Below, piece after piece: positions 28,240-39,255 of a DNA stretch of 64,000 bases; positions within the stretch are counted from its first letter, which is position 1; the number at the start of each line of letters is the position of its first letter. This DNA comes from Symbiodinium natans. Lineage: Eukaryota > Sar > Dinophyceae > Suessiales > Symbiodiniaceae. The DNA lies in assembly GCA_905221605.1 (NCBI GenBank), contig CAJNDS010002591.1, positions 286,566 through 350,565 of the forward strand, written 5' to 3'. The position numbers were made by a program, and so were the translations under genes. The notes beneath the pieces were generated by a model, which did not search any database, had not been told where the DNA came from, and saw nothing but the letters and a program-made list of their open reading frames with translations.

Positions 28240-30830
28240 GTAAACTTCTTCCGAGGCTCTTGGCAGACCTTCACAGACACCGTAGAGGCCCTTCAACGGG
28301 CTTAAACTTCCTCCGCGGCCCTCCCAAACCCTCACAGAGACCTTAGAGGCCCTGCAACGGCCCGACCTCCCAAACCCTCACAGACACCTTAGACCTTAGA
28401 GGCACTTCAATTTTGCAGACCCTCACAAACACCTTAGAGGCCGAAAAAAATTTGTCCCACAAACACCTTCCTTTAAAAAACTTGTCCGGAGGCCCACGGG
28501 ATTACCTTGTCGCTTTTTCCACATTTTGCAATCCCTCACAAACACCTTAGAGGCCCTTGAACGCCTTAAAAGCTTGTCCCACAAACACCTTAGAGGTCCT
28601 TCAACGACGTAAAAAACTTGTCCGAGGCCCCCTCACAGACACTTTAGAGGCGCTTCAACGGGATTACACTTCCTCCGCTGCCCTCCCAAAGCCTCACAGC
28701 GAGCTTAGAGGCCCTTCAACGGCCTTAAACTTCCTTTTCGAGGCCCTTCAACGAACGGACACTTCCTCCACGGCCCCCAAACCCTCACAAACACCTTAGA
28801 GGCCCTTCAACGCCTCAAAAACTTGTTCGAGGCCCCCTCACAAACACCGAGGTCACCTTAGAGGCGCTTCAACGGGCTTACACGTCCTCCGCGGCCCTCC
28901 CAAACCCTCACAGAGACCTTAGAGGCCCTGCAACGGCCCGAAACTTCCTTCGAGGCAGTCCAGACCCTGACAAACACCTCAGAGAGGCCCTTCAGCGGCC
29001 CTCCCAAACCCTCACAGAGACCTTAGAGGCACTTCAACGGCCGAAAGCTTCCTTTGAGGCCCACGGCCTTGTCGCTTTTTCCACATTTTGCAATCCCTCA
29101 CAAACACCTTAGAGGCCCTTGAACGCCTTAAAAGCTTGTCCCACAAACACCTTAGAGGTCCTTCAACGACGTAAAAAACTTGTCCGAGGCCCCCTCACAG
29201 ACACTTTAGAGGCGCTTCAACGGGATTACACTTCCTCCGCTGCCCTCCCAAAGCCTCACAGCGAGCTTAGAGGCCCTTCAACGGCCTTAAACTTCCTTTT
29301 CGAGGCCCTTCAACGAACGGACACTTCCTCCACGGCCCCCAAACCCTCACAAACACCTTAGAGGCCCTTCAACGCCTCAAAAACTTGTTCGAGGCCCCCT
29401 CACAAACACCGAGGTCACCTTAGAGGCGCTTCAACGGGCTTACACGTCCTCCGCGGCCCTCCCAAACCCTCACAGAGACCTTAGAGGCCCTGCAACGGCC
29501 CGAAACTTCCTTCGAGGCAGTCCAGACCCTGACAAACACCTCAGAGAGGCCCTTCAGCGGCCCTCCCAAACCCTCACAAAGACCTTAGAGGCACTTCAAC
29601 GGCCGAAAGCTTCCTTTGAGGCCCACGGCCTTGTCGCTTTTTCCACATTTTGCAGACCCTCACAAACACCTTAGACGCCCTTGAACGCCTTAAAAATTTG
29701 TCCCACAAACACCTTAGAGGTCCTTCAACGCCGTAAAAAAACTTGTCCGGAGGCGCTTCAACGGGATTACACTTCCTCCGCTGCCCTCCCAAAGCCTCAC
29801 AGCGAGCTTAGAGGCCCTTCAACGGCCTTAAACTTCTTTTTCGAGGCCCTGCAACGAACGGACACTTCCTCCGCGGCCCCCAAACCCTCACTTCAACGGC
29901 CCTAAGCTTCCTCCAGATCCTCTTAACACCTTAGAGGCCCTTCAACGCCTTAAACTTGTCCGAGACCCCTGACAAACGCCATAGAGGCGCTTCAACGGGC
30001 TTACACGTCCTCCGCGGCCCTCCCAAAGCCTCACAGCTTGCTTCAAGGCCCTTCAACGGCCTTAAACTTCGTTTTAGAGGCCCTTCAACGAACGGACACT
30101 TCCTCCGCGGCCCTCCCAAACCCTCACAGAGATCTTATACAGGTCCTCCCAAACCCTGACGGAGACCTTATACAGGCTTCAACGACCTTAAGCTTCCTCC
30201 ATATTCTTCCAGACCCTCCCAAACCTTAAAGAGGCCCTTCAACGCCTCCGAGGACACCTTACACGCCCTTCATCCAGCTTACACTTCCTCCGCGGCCTCA
30301 CGGCCTTAAACTTCCTTCGAGGCCCTCCCAGACCCTCACAACCACCTTAGAGGCCCTTCAAGAAACGGAAACTTCTTCCGCGGCCTTCCCAAACCCGCAG
30401 AGACCAACTTCCTCCGCGGCCCTCCCGAACCCTCACAGAGACCTTATAGAGGCCGAAAATTTCCTTTCAGGCCCACGGCCTTAAGCTTCCTCCAGATTCT
30501 CCCAGATCCTCACAAACACCTTATAGAGACCCTTCAACACCGCAAAAATTTGTCCGAGGCCGCTCACAGACACCTTAGAGGCCCTTAAACGGGCTTACAC
30601 TTCCTCCGCAGCCTCACAGCTAGCTTAGAGGCCCTTCAACGGCCTTATACTTCCTTCGAGGCCCGCCCAAACCCTCACAGACAGCTTAGAGGCCCTTCAA
30701 CGAACGGTAAACCCTCACAGAGATTTTAGAGGCCTCTCGGCCCTCCCAGACCTCACAGACACCTCAGAGGCGCTTCAATTGGCCTAAGCTTCCTCCGAGC
30801 CCCTTCAACCTGAAACCTAAACCCTAACTC
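28240..30830. repeat. ~60-bp tandem repeats organised into a 562-bp higher-order unit
   Basis: Basic units read CACAnACACCTTAGAGGCCCTTCAACGGCCTTAAACTTCCTCCGCGGCCCTCCCAAACC with many variants. A 562-bp block starting at 28509 recurs almost identically at 29071 and begins again at 29633 before diverging. The two 80-codon ORFs at 28557 and 29119 are identical for this reason and are not taken as genes. Confidence 0.9.
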
Positions 30831-31474
30831 TTAAGAGCAGCTATAGGCACCTATTCGTCACGTCGCCGCCTGCGGCCATCGCTGCACCACCTCGTCTCGC
30901 TTTGGGACGGCAGCTCGCGCATCCAAGCAGGCACGAAAAGCACTAACCCGAAACCGTCAGGCCTAAACCCTGAACCTTCAATGTTGGCGCCCTTCTTTAG
31001 ATATCTACAGCTCAAAGGCGAACATAACAACTATGTAAGCCCTACGCGGACCTCGTCTGGCAAGTAAGTACGGGTGGACGTGAATGCCCAAAACCCTGGA
31101 AAGCGGTGGGAACACTTGAACAGCGACACCCCTAAGTTATTGAGCCGTTGGGTGTGTTATAGTCTTCAGTGTTCCCAAGCGACACCTGCAGACATCAAGC
31201 GTGGATGATTGATGCCAAAACCCTGTAAAAGGCTGGGAAGCCTTGAAACCGACACCCCTCATGTTGCGTCCATCAGCACCACCAGCCGGCTTTGGCAGTC
31301 GCTCACATAGTACGGTTTTGGGTTTGGGTCTAGTGTTTGAGGCGCAGTACGGATTTCGGCCCTGTGCCCTTGGGCTCTTCCAAACCCCAAACCTCAGACG
31401 AGAGGATTTTGTGATGTTATGTCCTTTCTATGTACGACCGGAACCCTCAGCCCTTTAAACAAACCCTTTCTTTT

Positions 31475-31539
31475 TGGCACTGGCGGCCGCTCTGAGGCAC
31501 TCCGCCATTGTTTGTTCCGAATGCTGCGCGAGCATTGCG
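31475..31539 (+). CDS. Possible exon, unknown protein
   Basis: Open text GGRSEALRHCLFRMLREHCG lies between C/T-rich and TTTCGG-rich sequence. It is part of a 63-codon ORF (31419-31610). Splice sites are weak. Confidence 0.25.
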
Positions 31540-31750
31540 GTTTCGGATTTCGGGTTTTGGGCCAAGGATGTAGGGCTGAGAGTGATGAACATGTCAACTG
31601 CAGACCTTAGGAAAACATTCAAGGTTGCAGCTTAGGCGGGGATTAGGGTTTGCAGCTCAATTTTTAGGGTATTTATGTTGGCTTGCGTCTCGGGGTTTCT
31701 TTGTATAGGAGGGCCGCCTGGTAGGGTAAGGTGTGAGGGTTTTGGATGGG

Positions 31751-31995
31751 ATGAAGGATGCTGCGGCCTGTTTCCTCGTCACGATCGTCCTGCTAGGCGG
31801 GGGGCCATGTCCAGATCTGATCCAGAAAGTATGTGGGGTTTAGGGTTTGGACCAGAACGTATGCGTGCTTGGAGGACTTAGGGGCTCGCCAGTAACGACG
31901 GCCTCCCATCACCTCTCCTCACACGTGTCCTCCCCCCCATGCCGGCCTCCGCTTGGGTCAGTCAGGCCACGTGGCCGGCTGCGCGTCCCCCAACC
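31751..31995 (+). CDS. 5' end of a secreted-protein gene (two exons)
   Basis: Exon 31751-31828 begins with ATG and reads MKDAAACFLVTIVLLGGGPC then PDLIQK, a signal peptide with a long hydrophobic core, ending at AAA|GTATGT. After a 53-nt intron with TTTAGGG words, acceptor gaggacttag opens exon 31882 in phase 0: GLASNDGLPSPLLTRVLPPM. The frame then runs into the tandem array at 32003, so the rest of the gene is either interrupted by the array or spliced across it. Confidence 0.5.
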
Positions 31996-32002
31996 CCCCC
32001 GC

Positions 32003-33275
32003 CGTGCAAACTTGCTTCAAAGCATATGAGTCTTTTGTAAACCCATCATGCGGGCATTCTGTTTGCAAATGGGGGGGGCTGCGCCCCCCCCAACCCCCCC
32101 GCTTTTTTTAAGCCGTGCAAGCTTGCTTCAAAGCATATGAGTCTGTTTTTAAAACCCATCATGCGGGCTTGGTTTGCAAATGGGGGGGGCTGCGCCCCCC
32201 CAACCCCCCGCTTTTTTTTTCGCCGTGCAAGCTAGCTTCAAAGCATATGAGTCTTTTTAAAACCCATCATGCGGGCATTCTGTTTGCGAATGGGGGGGGG
32301 GCTGCGCCCCCCCAACCCCCCCACTTTTTTAAGCCGTGCAAGCTTGCTTCAAAGCATATGAGTCTTTTTTAAACCCATCATGCGGGCATTCTGTTTGCAA
32401 ATGGGGGGGGGTGGGCCCCCCCCAACCCCCCCGCTTGTTTAAGCCGTGCAAGCTTGCTTCAAAGCATATGAGTCTTTTTTAAACCCATCATGCGGGCATT
32501 CTGTTTGCAAGTGGGGGGGGGCTGCGCCCCCCCCCAAGCCCCCCGCTTTTTTAAGCCGCGCATTTAAACCCATCATGCGGGCATTCTGTTTGCAAATGGG
32601 GGGGCTGCGCCCCCCCCCCCAACCCCCCCGCTTTTTTAAGCCGTGCAAGCTTGCTTCAAAGCATATAAGTCTGTTTTAAACCCATCATGTGGGCATTATG
32701 TTTGCAAATGGGGGCTGCGCCCCCCCCAACCCCCCCGCTTTTTTAAGCCGTGCAAGCTTGCTTCAAAGCATATAAGTCTGTTTTAAACCCATCATGTGGG
32801 CATTATGTTTGCAAATGGGGGCTGCGCCCCCCCCAACCCCCCCGCTTTTTTAAGCCGTGCAAGCTTGCTTCAAAGCATATAAGTCTGTTTTAAACCCATC
32901 ATGTGGGCATTATGTTTGCAAATGGGGGCTGCGCCCCCCCCAACCCCCCCGCTTTTTTTGAGCCGTGCAAGCTTGCTTCAAAGCATATGAGTTTTTGAAG
33001 CCCATCATGCGGGCATTCTGTTTGCAAATGGGGGGGGGGCTGCCCCCCCCCCCAACCCCCCGCTGTTTTAAGCCGTGCATTTAAACCCATCATGCGGGCA
33101 TTCTGTTTGCAAATGGGGGGTGCGCCCGCCCCAACTCCCCCGCTTTTTGAAGCCGTGCAAGCTTGCTTCAAAGCATATGAGTCTTTTTTAAACCCATCAT
33201 GCGGGCATTCTGTTTGCAAATGGGGGGGGCTGCGCCCCCCCCAACCCCCCCGCTATTTTTAAGCCGTGCAAGCTT
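32003..33275. repeat. ~108-bp satellite, about 13 units, each with a G/C hairpin
   Basis: Each unit reads GCCGTGCAAGCTTGCTTCAA AGCATATGAGTCTTTTTTAAACCCATCATGCGGGCATTCTGTTTGCAAATGGGGGGGCTGCGCCCCCCCAACCCCCCGCTTTTTTAA, split here only for length. GGGGGGCTGCGCCCCCC is a perfect stem. Units at 32555 and 33073 lack about 30 bases at the start. Three neighbours (32640, 32748, 32854) share TATAAG and a shorter G run, showing local spread. Confidence 0.95.
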
Positions 33276-33426
33276 TGGGTGCCGAGCCCTACAGTCGCGA
33301 TGCCTTCGGGCTCGTGATGGGCCTTTAGTTCTCTCTTTGTCGGATTTTGCTCCTTTGTTGCACTCGTTTTTTCCTTGTGAGTCCCACACTGCCCCCCTTC
33401 CTCCGCCCCTCACTCCTGCCATACAG

Positions 33427-33590
33427 GTTTTAAGTCGGCGCGCCGCAATTGCCAATCGTGGGGCGGCCGCGAGAGCCCAGCACCTCGGAGGTTTCGTCAG
33501 GAGGTTTCGAAGGGCCTCTGAGCCAGGAACCCCCTTGAGCATCTGCTCCGAGTTTCAGCTTTCGCGTAAACTTGGACTTGGCATGGCCAG
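33427..33590 (+). CDS. Exon of unknown basic protein
   Basis: A strong acceptor (ctcctgccatacag) and donor AG|GTGACC bracket 54 codons: VLSRRAAIANRGAAARAQHL, GFVRRFRRASEPGTPLSICS and more. A different + frame from 33591 (147 codons to 34034, for example LRSLLLGLWLWKSGLGGG) is also open, so the next exon is not settled. Arginine-rich. Confidence 0.5.
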
Positions 33591-34111
33591 GTGACCGACG
33601 TCTTTGCACTCGCTCTGCGGCAGCTGGGCCCAAGATGCGTTCGCGGACGGGCGACGCAGTCCCCCACGATCCGGGTGCCACTGGGTGCCAGGCTCATGAC
33701 AATGAGGCTCATAGCCCCGGGCGGATGGCACAGAAACGTTGCCAAAATCCTGTGGAGTCCTGAGTGGGACGCAGGCCGCAAATCACAGAGGCCACCCTCT
33801 ACTGGGTCCCTGAGTGCACAGTTTTTCACTTTCTTGCGCATTGAATTTGTCTGGACTTCCTTAAGAAGTTTGTTGTTGGGCCTTTGGCTGTGGAAGTCCG
33901 GCTTGGGTGGGGGGGTCAGCACCGAAGGCGATCTTTTCCGTCGGTTGACCCCTCAACACAAGATGTACAGTGCAATAGCAACCGCGGCCACCGGTGTCGG
34001 TCGTTGGAGGGGTCACGGGGACCCCAGCAAATGAGAGTCTCTCTCCTGCCTGTCCTCTCCTTTGGGTGTGCAGCACCTGCCAATAAGACGAGCTCAACCT
34101 TCTTCATCTAG

Positions 34112-34253
34112 CTCACTTGAGCTGAGGAGCAGGGACGAACGTTACTGTGAGGCATCTGGGGTACATCTGAGTCGTATCGCGTTTGATCAGATATCGCTAG
34201 CCGCTGGGGGGGGGGGGGCAAAGGTCGAACCGATCCTTGCCAAAATCACTTGA
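34112..34253 (+). CDS. Terminal exon of unknown protein with a G tract inside
   Basis: Acceptor ccttcttcatctag precedes ELRSRDERYCEASGVHLSRI, AFDQISLAAGGGG and AKVEPILAKIT, with TGA 34251-34253. The 13-nt G run at 34207 encodes four glycines and keeps the frame. Confidence 0.5.
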
Positions 34254-34281
34254 TAACTCAGCGAACCTGATATCCCGCCAG

Positions 34282-34507
34282 GTCAGAAAAGGTGGTTTAA
34301 GACTCACCATTGCCCTGGCCACTATGTTCCGGGCGCGTTTTGTTGTCGCGAAAAGGCGCCATGGTTTATGCACATGAAACATCATGGTGCTGGAGTGGTG
34401 GCAGCCTCGTGCAACTGGGTAGAAAGCCAAACAGTGCTGCAGCAAAGTACGCAAGGCGGCGTAGCTGTGACGAAGGTGGAATTGTTGTCGTGCTAGCCTC
34501 GCGCTAG
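34282..34507 (+). CDS. Two-exon segment, unknown protein
   Basis: Exon 34282-34363 (acceptor tatcccgccag, donor ATG|GTTTAT) reads GGLRLTIALATMFRARFVVA. Exon 34443-34507 (acceptor cagtgctgcag) continues in phase 1 with KYARRRSCDEGGIVVVLASR and a stop. An antisense 202-codon ORF (34197-34805) spans both but has no splice support. Confidence 0.5.
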
Positions 34508-34749
34508 TGCTCGATTGACAAATTTCCTCTCTTCTGCCATGAGAAAGACCCCTACCAGGACGGGCCACAAACAACCCTACAGAGTGCCCTTTTTTGGGGG
34601 GTTTATAGGGTAAAATCGCCCGTCCCGGTAGTTTTGAAAGGCAGGACACATGTCTAGGCTTGAGCTTGTAGGGTCCTGGTACAGGGGGGGCACCGTGGAG
34701 GCGCTCTTCAGCAACGAAAGTGCAGGTGCCGTAGCCTGCCCAGAATCTT

Positions 34750-35316
34750 GTGTTTCTCGGCAGCTTGAAGCAAGTCCAGGCTAGAGTTTGCTGCTGGGTC
34801 TTCATTGCATTTCATTTCATACTTTTTTCCTGTGATCAGCATCTACAACTGTTTGTCTTGTTGCCCATGAGGAGGGGCCCCAATGTACGAGCACTAGCGG
34901 TCAGATTCAGGCGACCTTTAGACCACCATGTGGAGCTTCTGCGAGTGGCAGTCGGAAACATAACTGTCCCTTCGAATCATCACAAACACAGCACTGAGCA
35001 TCGGGCTTCAGCACTGAGCTGTTTCTGAGATACTCAGCCAATCTTTCAGCGATGCTCCGTGTGCTCTTCTTGTGCTGGATCCCCATTTTCGACATGTCGG
35101 GCCCAACGCATGTCAGGCCGCCTAAGTTCGCCTAAGTCGTATTTGGTCTTTGTTGGCCTGTCAACGCATCGAGGTAGGAGCTCCCGCTACGCCGTTGGAC
35201 TTGCCTCAGCCCAGGGGATGATTGTGCGCGGTGCTACACTTGGAAAAGCCGAGGACGTCCTCCTGAAGAGGTCTGAAATGGGCCCGTGTCGTTGCAGAGA
35301 TTCTCGCTCGGGGTGA
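34750..35316 (+). CDS. Two ORFs, unknown proteins
   Basis: 34750-35028 (92 codons) contains LPMRRGPNVRALAVRFRRPL and HVELLRVAVGNITVP. 35059-35316 (85 codons) contains GLASAQGMIVRGATLGKAED. Antisense ORFs of 62-100 codons overlap. No domains are recognised and no clear splice sites join them. Confidence 0.3.
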
Positions 35317-35962
35317 CATGGGCGCCTCCCCCAAAAACCCGTACATATCCTGAGGGGTTTCTGCTGCTTTGGGGCTAAGTTAGCCCGGCTCATGTTCAGC
35401 CTCTTGGAGAAAACTTGTAATGCGACCGCCCCAAGCGGCCATTGCGCGACCAAGGGGTAACAAAGCCGTGCTGCGGGCCATTGTGACAAACACCTCTTGA
35501 TGATCCTTGGGATTTTGACTGCTCAGTTCTCTGATTTGGCAATGTTGAATTTGTATTTAGTCGTAGAGAAGACTTCTCGGTCATCGTGAAGCACTAGAGT
35601 CGGTGTCTTGAAGTATGTAAGGGGCGACCAAACGCTCTGCACAGTCGACAGCGAATACTCATCCATGCCGATCTGAGAAACAAGTCAGTTGTGCAGGAGC
35701 AGTGATGAGCGCGCACTCCTTAAGCCTTACGTGGGTAGCGTGGCCCGACGGCCAGTTGCCAAAAGCGTCACTCAGGCAATGCGGAAGGTGACGGCTTGAT
35801 GGACAACAAGCCCCTGCCGCGATGTACAGGTGTGTGGCAGAAGTGGGCGCTGATGTCTTCTGCGTTTGCTGAAGACTAGTCAGTCATAAAGAGGGCGGAC
35901 GCAGGGCAGGCTAGTCGAGACGAAGCTGCCCGTGTTGCAAGTTCATCTTTCGTTGTATTCTC

Positions 35963-36247
35963 ATGTCTTCTCCAGACAACTTCAAGGTCAATGAACGACG
36001 TTCTCAGCAGCCCCAGGTGTTATCATTTGCCACCTTCGCCGACCTCCATTCATCTACCCCCTGCCACCGCCAGCTTCATCTCTGCGAGGCAAGCTGTCTC
36101 GGGCAAAGGGCCCCTAGTTTCTTTCCCTGCGAAGTCCATGTGCCTCTGGCGGCGCTGCTGGGTTTGGCGACTGTGGCGCTTCCAGAGAGAGGAGGGAGTT
36201 CCACACCACAACCCGAATCCCATTCGGGATATCCCTCTTGCTGCTGA
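35963..36247 (+). CDS. ORF starting with NFKVNERRSQQ, paralogous to 36907
   Basis: A stretch of about 100 bases (TTCATCTTTCG...CAATGAACGACGTTCTCAGCAG) is shared with 36917-37010. Here it encodes NFKVNERRSQQPQ, preceded by an acceptor (tgtcttctccag) and followed by GTGTTATC, a possible donor. The rest of the 94-codon frame diverges from the paralogue. Confidence 0.35.
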   Translation: MSSPDNFKVNERRSQQPQVLSFATFADLHSSTPCHRQLHLCEASCLGQRAPSFFPCEVHVPLAALLGLATVALPERGGSSTPQPESHSGYPSCC

Positions 36248-36485
36248 AAGCCCCGTGTGCAGCGTTTTCGACGCCGGCCTTAAGCCACATGGCCCCGTGG
36301 CCCATATCGTGACATCGCCCACATGACCCGAAGCAGCAGGCTTACATAGGCTTACGCACTCGCATCCTGTTTAAACTCGGGGGGAGGTCCCATCTCAGCC
36401 ATAGCAGTGCGGCGTTGCGCGTGAAGGGAGGCTTGCAGGACCTGAAGCTCCCATGAGTTTGCTCGAGCTGCGCTAGTGGTCGCTC

Positions 36486-36950
36486 ATGTCCGAAACCCTG
36501 AATACACGCCACAAGGGCCCTAGAAGATGCAGGCCAATGTACAACACCAAGGTGGCACTACAGCGAAGCTACCTCGGAGTGTCGAGCATGAGGCATCTGA
36601 AGCAGCTCAGCATGTTTGCCGGGCTTGCTGCCCTTTCAAGCTCAGGCACGGGGCGCGAGAAGGCAGTTGAGGATGACAGCGCCGACGTCGCCCTGGTTCG
36701 ACAGTGCCCCTGCCATGGCGCAGAGCCTACGGCCAAGGTGATCTGAGCTTCTCCCCATCGCCAGCTGTCGGAGGTCTTTCAGGCTCCCGAAGTTCGGGGC
36801 ATGACTTCGGAAAGCCGCTTGGCACGAGACGAACGGCCGGACAAGTCGTTGGTGGCACCTGTCGGCCATTTTTCTTGGCGGTGTACTAATCGAAACAAAG
36901 TTACCCTTGTTGAAGGTTCATCTTTCGTCGTCATCTCGAGGCAACTTTGA
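36486..36950 (+). CDS. Two-exon gene, unknown protein
   Basis: 36486-36737 opens with MSETLNTRHKGPRRCRPMYN, includes HLKQLSMFAGLAALSSSGTG and ends at AAG|GTGATC. After a 45-nt intron (acceptor ggaggtctttcag), exon 36783-36950 continues in phase 0 with APEVRGMTSESRLARDERPD, KSLVAPVGHFSWRCTNRNKV and a stop. The last 34 bases lie in the sequence shared with 35941. No family is recognised. Confidence 0.55.
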
Positions 36951-37218
36951 GGTCAATGAACGACATTCTCAGCAGCTCCAAGCCAGGTGTTATCATCTGC
37001 CGCCTTCGCTGCCTGCCACCGCCCGCTGCATCTCCGCGATGCCGGCTGTTGGCATTTGTCATGGTAAAGCCAGCAAAAACGCGGCAGCACCTAGATTGCA
37101 AGCCAAGCAACATTCGAAGCCCCTTCGTACTCAGGCCCCTTGGCCTACTCTGGCCTTGGAGCGTCAACAGCTTGCCAAGCTCCCGCCCATGGGAGCAGGG
37201 GACGAGGGAAAATCATGA
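36907..37218 (+). CDS. 103-codon ORF containing NFEVNERHSQQ, paralogous to 35963
   Basis: It overlaps the end of the previous gene in another frame. It contains GNFEVNERHSQQLQA, then GKASKNAAAPRLQAKQHSKP and ALERQQLAKLPPMGAGDEGK. Conservation of the NF-VNER-SQQ text in the two copies, with both synonymous and replacement changes, suggests it may be translated. Confidence 0.35.
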   Translation: MLKVHLSSSSRGNFEVNERHSQQLQARCYHLPPSLPATARCISAMPAVGICHGKASKNAAAPRLQAKQHSKPLRTQAPWPTLALERQQLAKLPPMGAGDEGKS

Positions 37219-37429
37219 GCATCATGCATTCCACCTGACTCTGCAGCGTAAGCAAAGTGAGGAGGTGGCAGACGAGGATGCCCAGTAGCAGTCCCCGTTT
37301 CCCATGTTTGGGAGGTTAGATTCCTGCCCAAATCCCACAAAACAATCTAAGGGCACCCTTTTTACGTCATGCTTCAGGGCTCACGTGAGTCTTCTGCACC
37401 GGTGCCCGCCTGTGCCAGGCCCACTACGC

Positions 37430-38180
37430 TGAGAGCAAGGCTGCAGCAAGACTCTGGGCTCTAGGCCTTGAACAGCAGGCGCCCCATCTCCCCTGACCCG
37501 AGAGTCCACTTCGGTCATGGCACGATGATCAGGGCCATGCTGCGGGTCCTTTCTGCTGTTGAGATTCCGCGGCTCAAAACGCAAATGCCGGCGTGGGTTG
37601 GCCAGAACGCCACGCAATGCCAGAGGCATCACGGGAGTGCGCAACTGCGCTGGCATGACGAAGGTGGCCCTGCAACGGCCCTATAGCCACCTTTGTCGTG
37701 GTGGCTCCAATGAAGATCCGCCTCGTCGTCTCCGTTACCGTTAGCGAGGGGTCTGGGGACTTGCCCGTGGTATGGCCAACAGCAGCCTGCACAGCAGCCT
37801 GCGCTGAGCCGGGCCACGGCTGCCTCGCACCAGCTTCGAGCCCCTCGTGCTGTTCCTCCGCTGTACTCCGCGAGTGCACATGACGGCGCCTCTGGGGACA
37901 GGCTCCGCTCACTGCGCACGTCTCACTACGTTGAAAGTGCGAAGCGGGGGGGGGGGGGGGCACTCTGCACACTTTAGACGGACCGCGTTGAGTTCTTGCA
38001 GTCCAATGAGATCCTGGGCCGATGCATGGGGAGCCATGTGATCCGGCAGGCCGCCTCGTCACAGAGGCGTTAGATGACACCTCCCGGACCTCCCCACGGC
38101 CACTTCTCCCAGATCACGACACAGCCTTTGCTTCTGCACCTGCTGCCTCGCGTGCCTCCAAGCTTTGATCTCGCCCTTGA
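37430..38180. repeat. Segmental duplication, copy A
   Basis: This is a diverged copy of 54293-55030. Shared blocks include CAAGGCTGCAGCAAGACTCT, GTGGCTCCAATGAAGATCCG and GTCTGGGGACTTGCCCGTGG, and a shared + frame text (TSPRPLLPDHDTA here, TSPRPLPPDHDTA there). A 14-nt G tract near 37948 is unique to this copy. Confidence 0.8.
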
Positions 38181-38277
38181 GGTCCGAGCCCATGCGTGCC
38201 GCGCTCTTGTGATTTTGTTGCCGCGTATCTGGCAGGACTTTGCTGACAGGAACAGAAGAGATGTATGCAGAGATTGA
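38074..38277 (+). CDS. 67-codon ORF, unknown protein
   Basis: ATG at 38074 is followed by SFDLALEVRAHACRALVILL and PRIWQDFADRNRRDVCRD. It overlaps the end of the segmental duplication. An antisense ORF of 89 codons overlaps. Confidence 0.35.
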   Translation: MTPPGPPHGHFSQITTQPLLLHLLPRVPPSFDLALEVRAHACRALVILLPRIWQDFADRNRRDVCRD

Positions 38278-38469
38278 GAGCTGACGACTGCTCGTGGCTT
38301 GAATGAAGTGAAGAGTGCTGGCGAGCGACGCCCCTGCACTTTGCGCTACTCAGCGCGGCAAAAGAGTTATCGGTGCTCACGTTGTGCTTGTTCAGCGGTG
38401 CGGGCGAGGCTGCTGAACCCGCACTCTGCACGCCGTCCGGAAAAAGGATTGCTAGGACTGAGATGCCTC

Positions 38470-38710
38470 TGATGCCTTGTTCCTTGTTGCAGTTGTGCTG
38501 ATATCGGCGGTGGTGACAGTTGTATTCTCTAGAAGAAGGGTTGTCTCAGGCCTATATCAAATGGTTCTGCATTCTGCCTGCGGCCCGGAAAAGTTGCTGG
38601 AGCCTTGCTCGTGGTTGCAGTTGTTCTGATACCGGTGGTGGTGACAGTTGTTTCCTTCTTAGAAGGGTTGTTTCAGGTCTATGTAATTCACGTTTACTTC
38701 TGATGTTTCC
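38470..38710. repeat. ~120-bp tandem duplication
   Basis: GTTGCAGTTGTGCTGATATC...GGTGGTGACAGTTGT and GAAGGGTTGT(C/T)TCAGG(C/T)CTAT occur at 38491-38555 and again at 38616-38685. Confidence 0.75.
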
Positions 38711-38817
38711 GTTGGTGTCAAGTTGATCATGCTAGAGCTGGCTGGTGCTTGTGATCTTCATTGTGGTGGTCATGGTTGTGATGGCGAGCGGGGTAAGGCC
38801 CGCTTTAGGGTGCATGG

Positions 38818-39223
38818 ATGTGCATGGGTGAGATTGCGGCAGCCCTGAGGGTGCAGCGGCGAGGTGGCGGCGTCGTTGGCGGTGGTGGTTGGTGCTTTGG
38901 TGGTGGCGCGCGGATTCTGCGGCGGCGTTTTGGGCGGTTGTTGTTGTCCTCGTTGCGGTGTTGTCAGAATTTCTCAAAGCTTCGTGTTCGAAGAGGACGA
39001 TCATCAGGCTTTGGGCAAGACATGGCAAGACCTTGTGTGCTGGCAGTTCTTCAGAACATCCTTCGCTGACTTTGACAAGGCCCGAATCCCGAATACCAGA
39101 ATGTTTTGGCACGCAGGCTTTGCAGTCATTTCTGTAGAATGTGAAGAGCAGTCAGGTCATTCTAGCCGCGTTGAAAAACATTCTAGCCGCGTTGAAAAAG
39201 CCATATATAGCCATAGAATCTAG
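38818..39223 (+). CDS. Overlapping ORFs, one probable exon
   Basis: After acceptor gcggtgttgtcag (about 38967) one frame reads NFSKLRVRRGRSSGFGQDMA then RPCVLAVLQNILR to a stop at 39069. Another reads FEEDDHQALGKTWQDLVCWQ to 39223. The part before 38967 is a GGT/GCG-rich low-complexity stretch. A 16-bp direct repeat (CATTCTAGCCGCGTTG) lies at 39157-39195. Confidence 0.3.
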
Positions 39224-39255
39224 CCGCCGGCAGATTATTGAGTTTCATCCGCGCC

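Noticed and set aside
28557-29361. Two identical 80-codon ORFs as duplicated genes
   Set aside because: They are part of the 562-bp higher-order repeat; the underlying 60-bp units show no codon-level conservation.
34197-34805. Antisense 202-codon ORF
   Set aside because: Two + exons with good splice sites and agreeing phase, plus a terminal exon, lie in the same place; the antisense frame has no splice support or family match.
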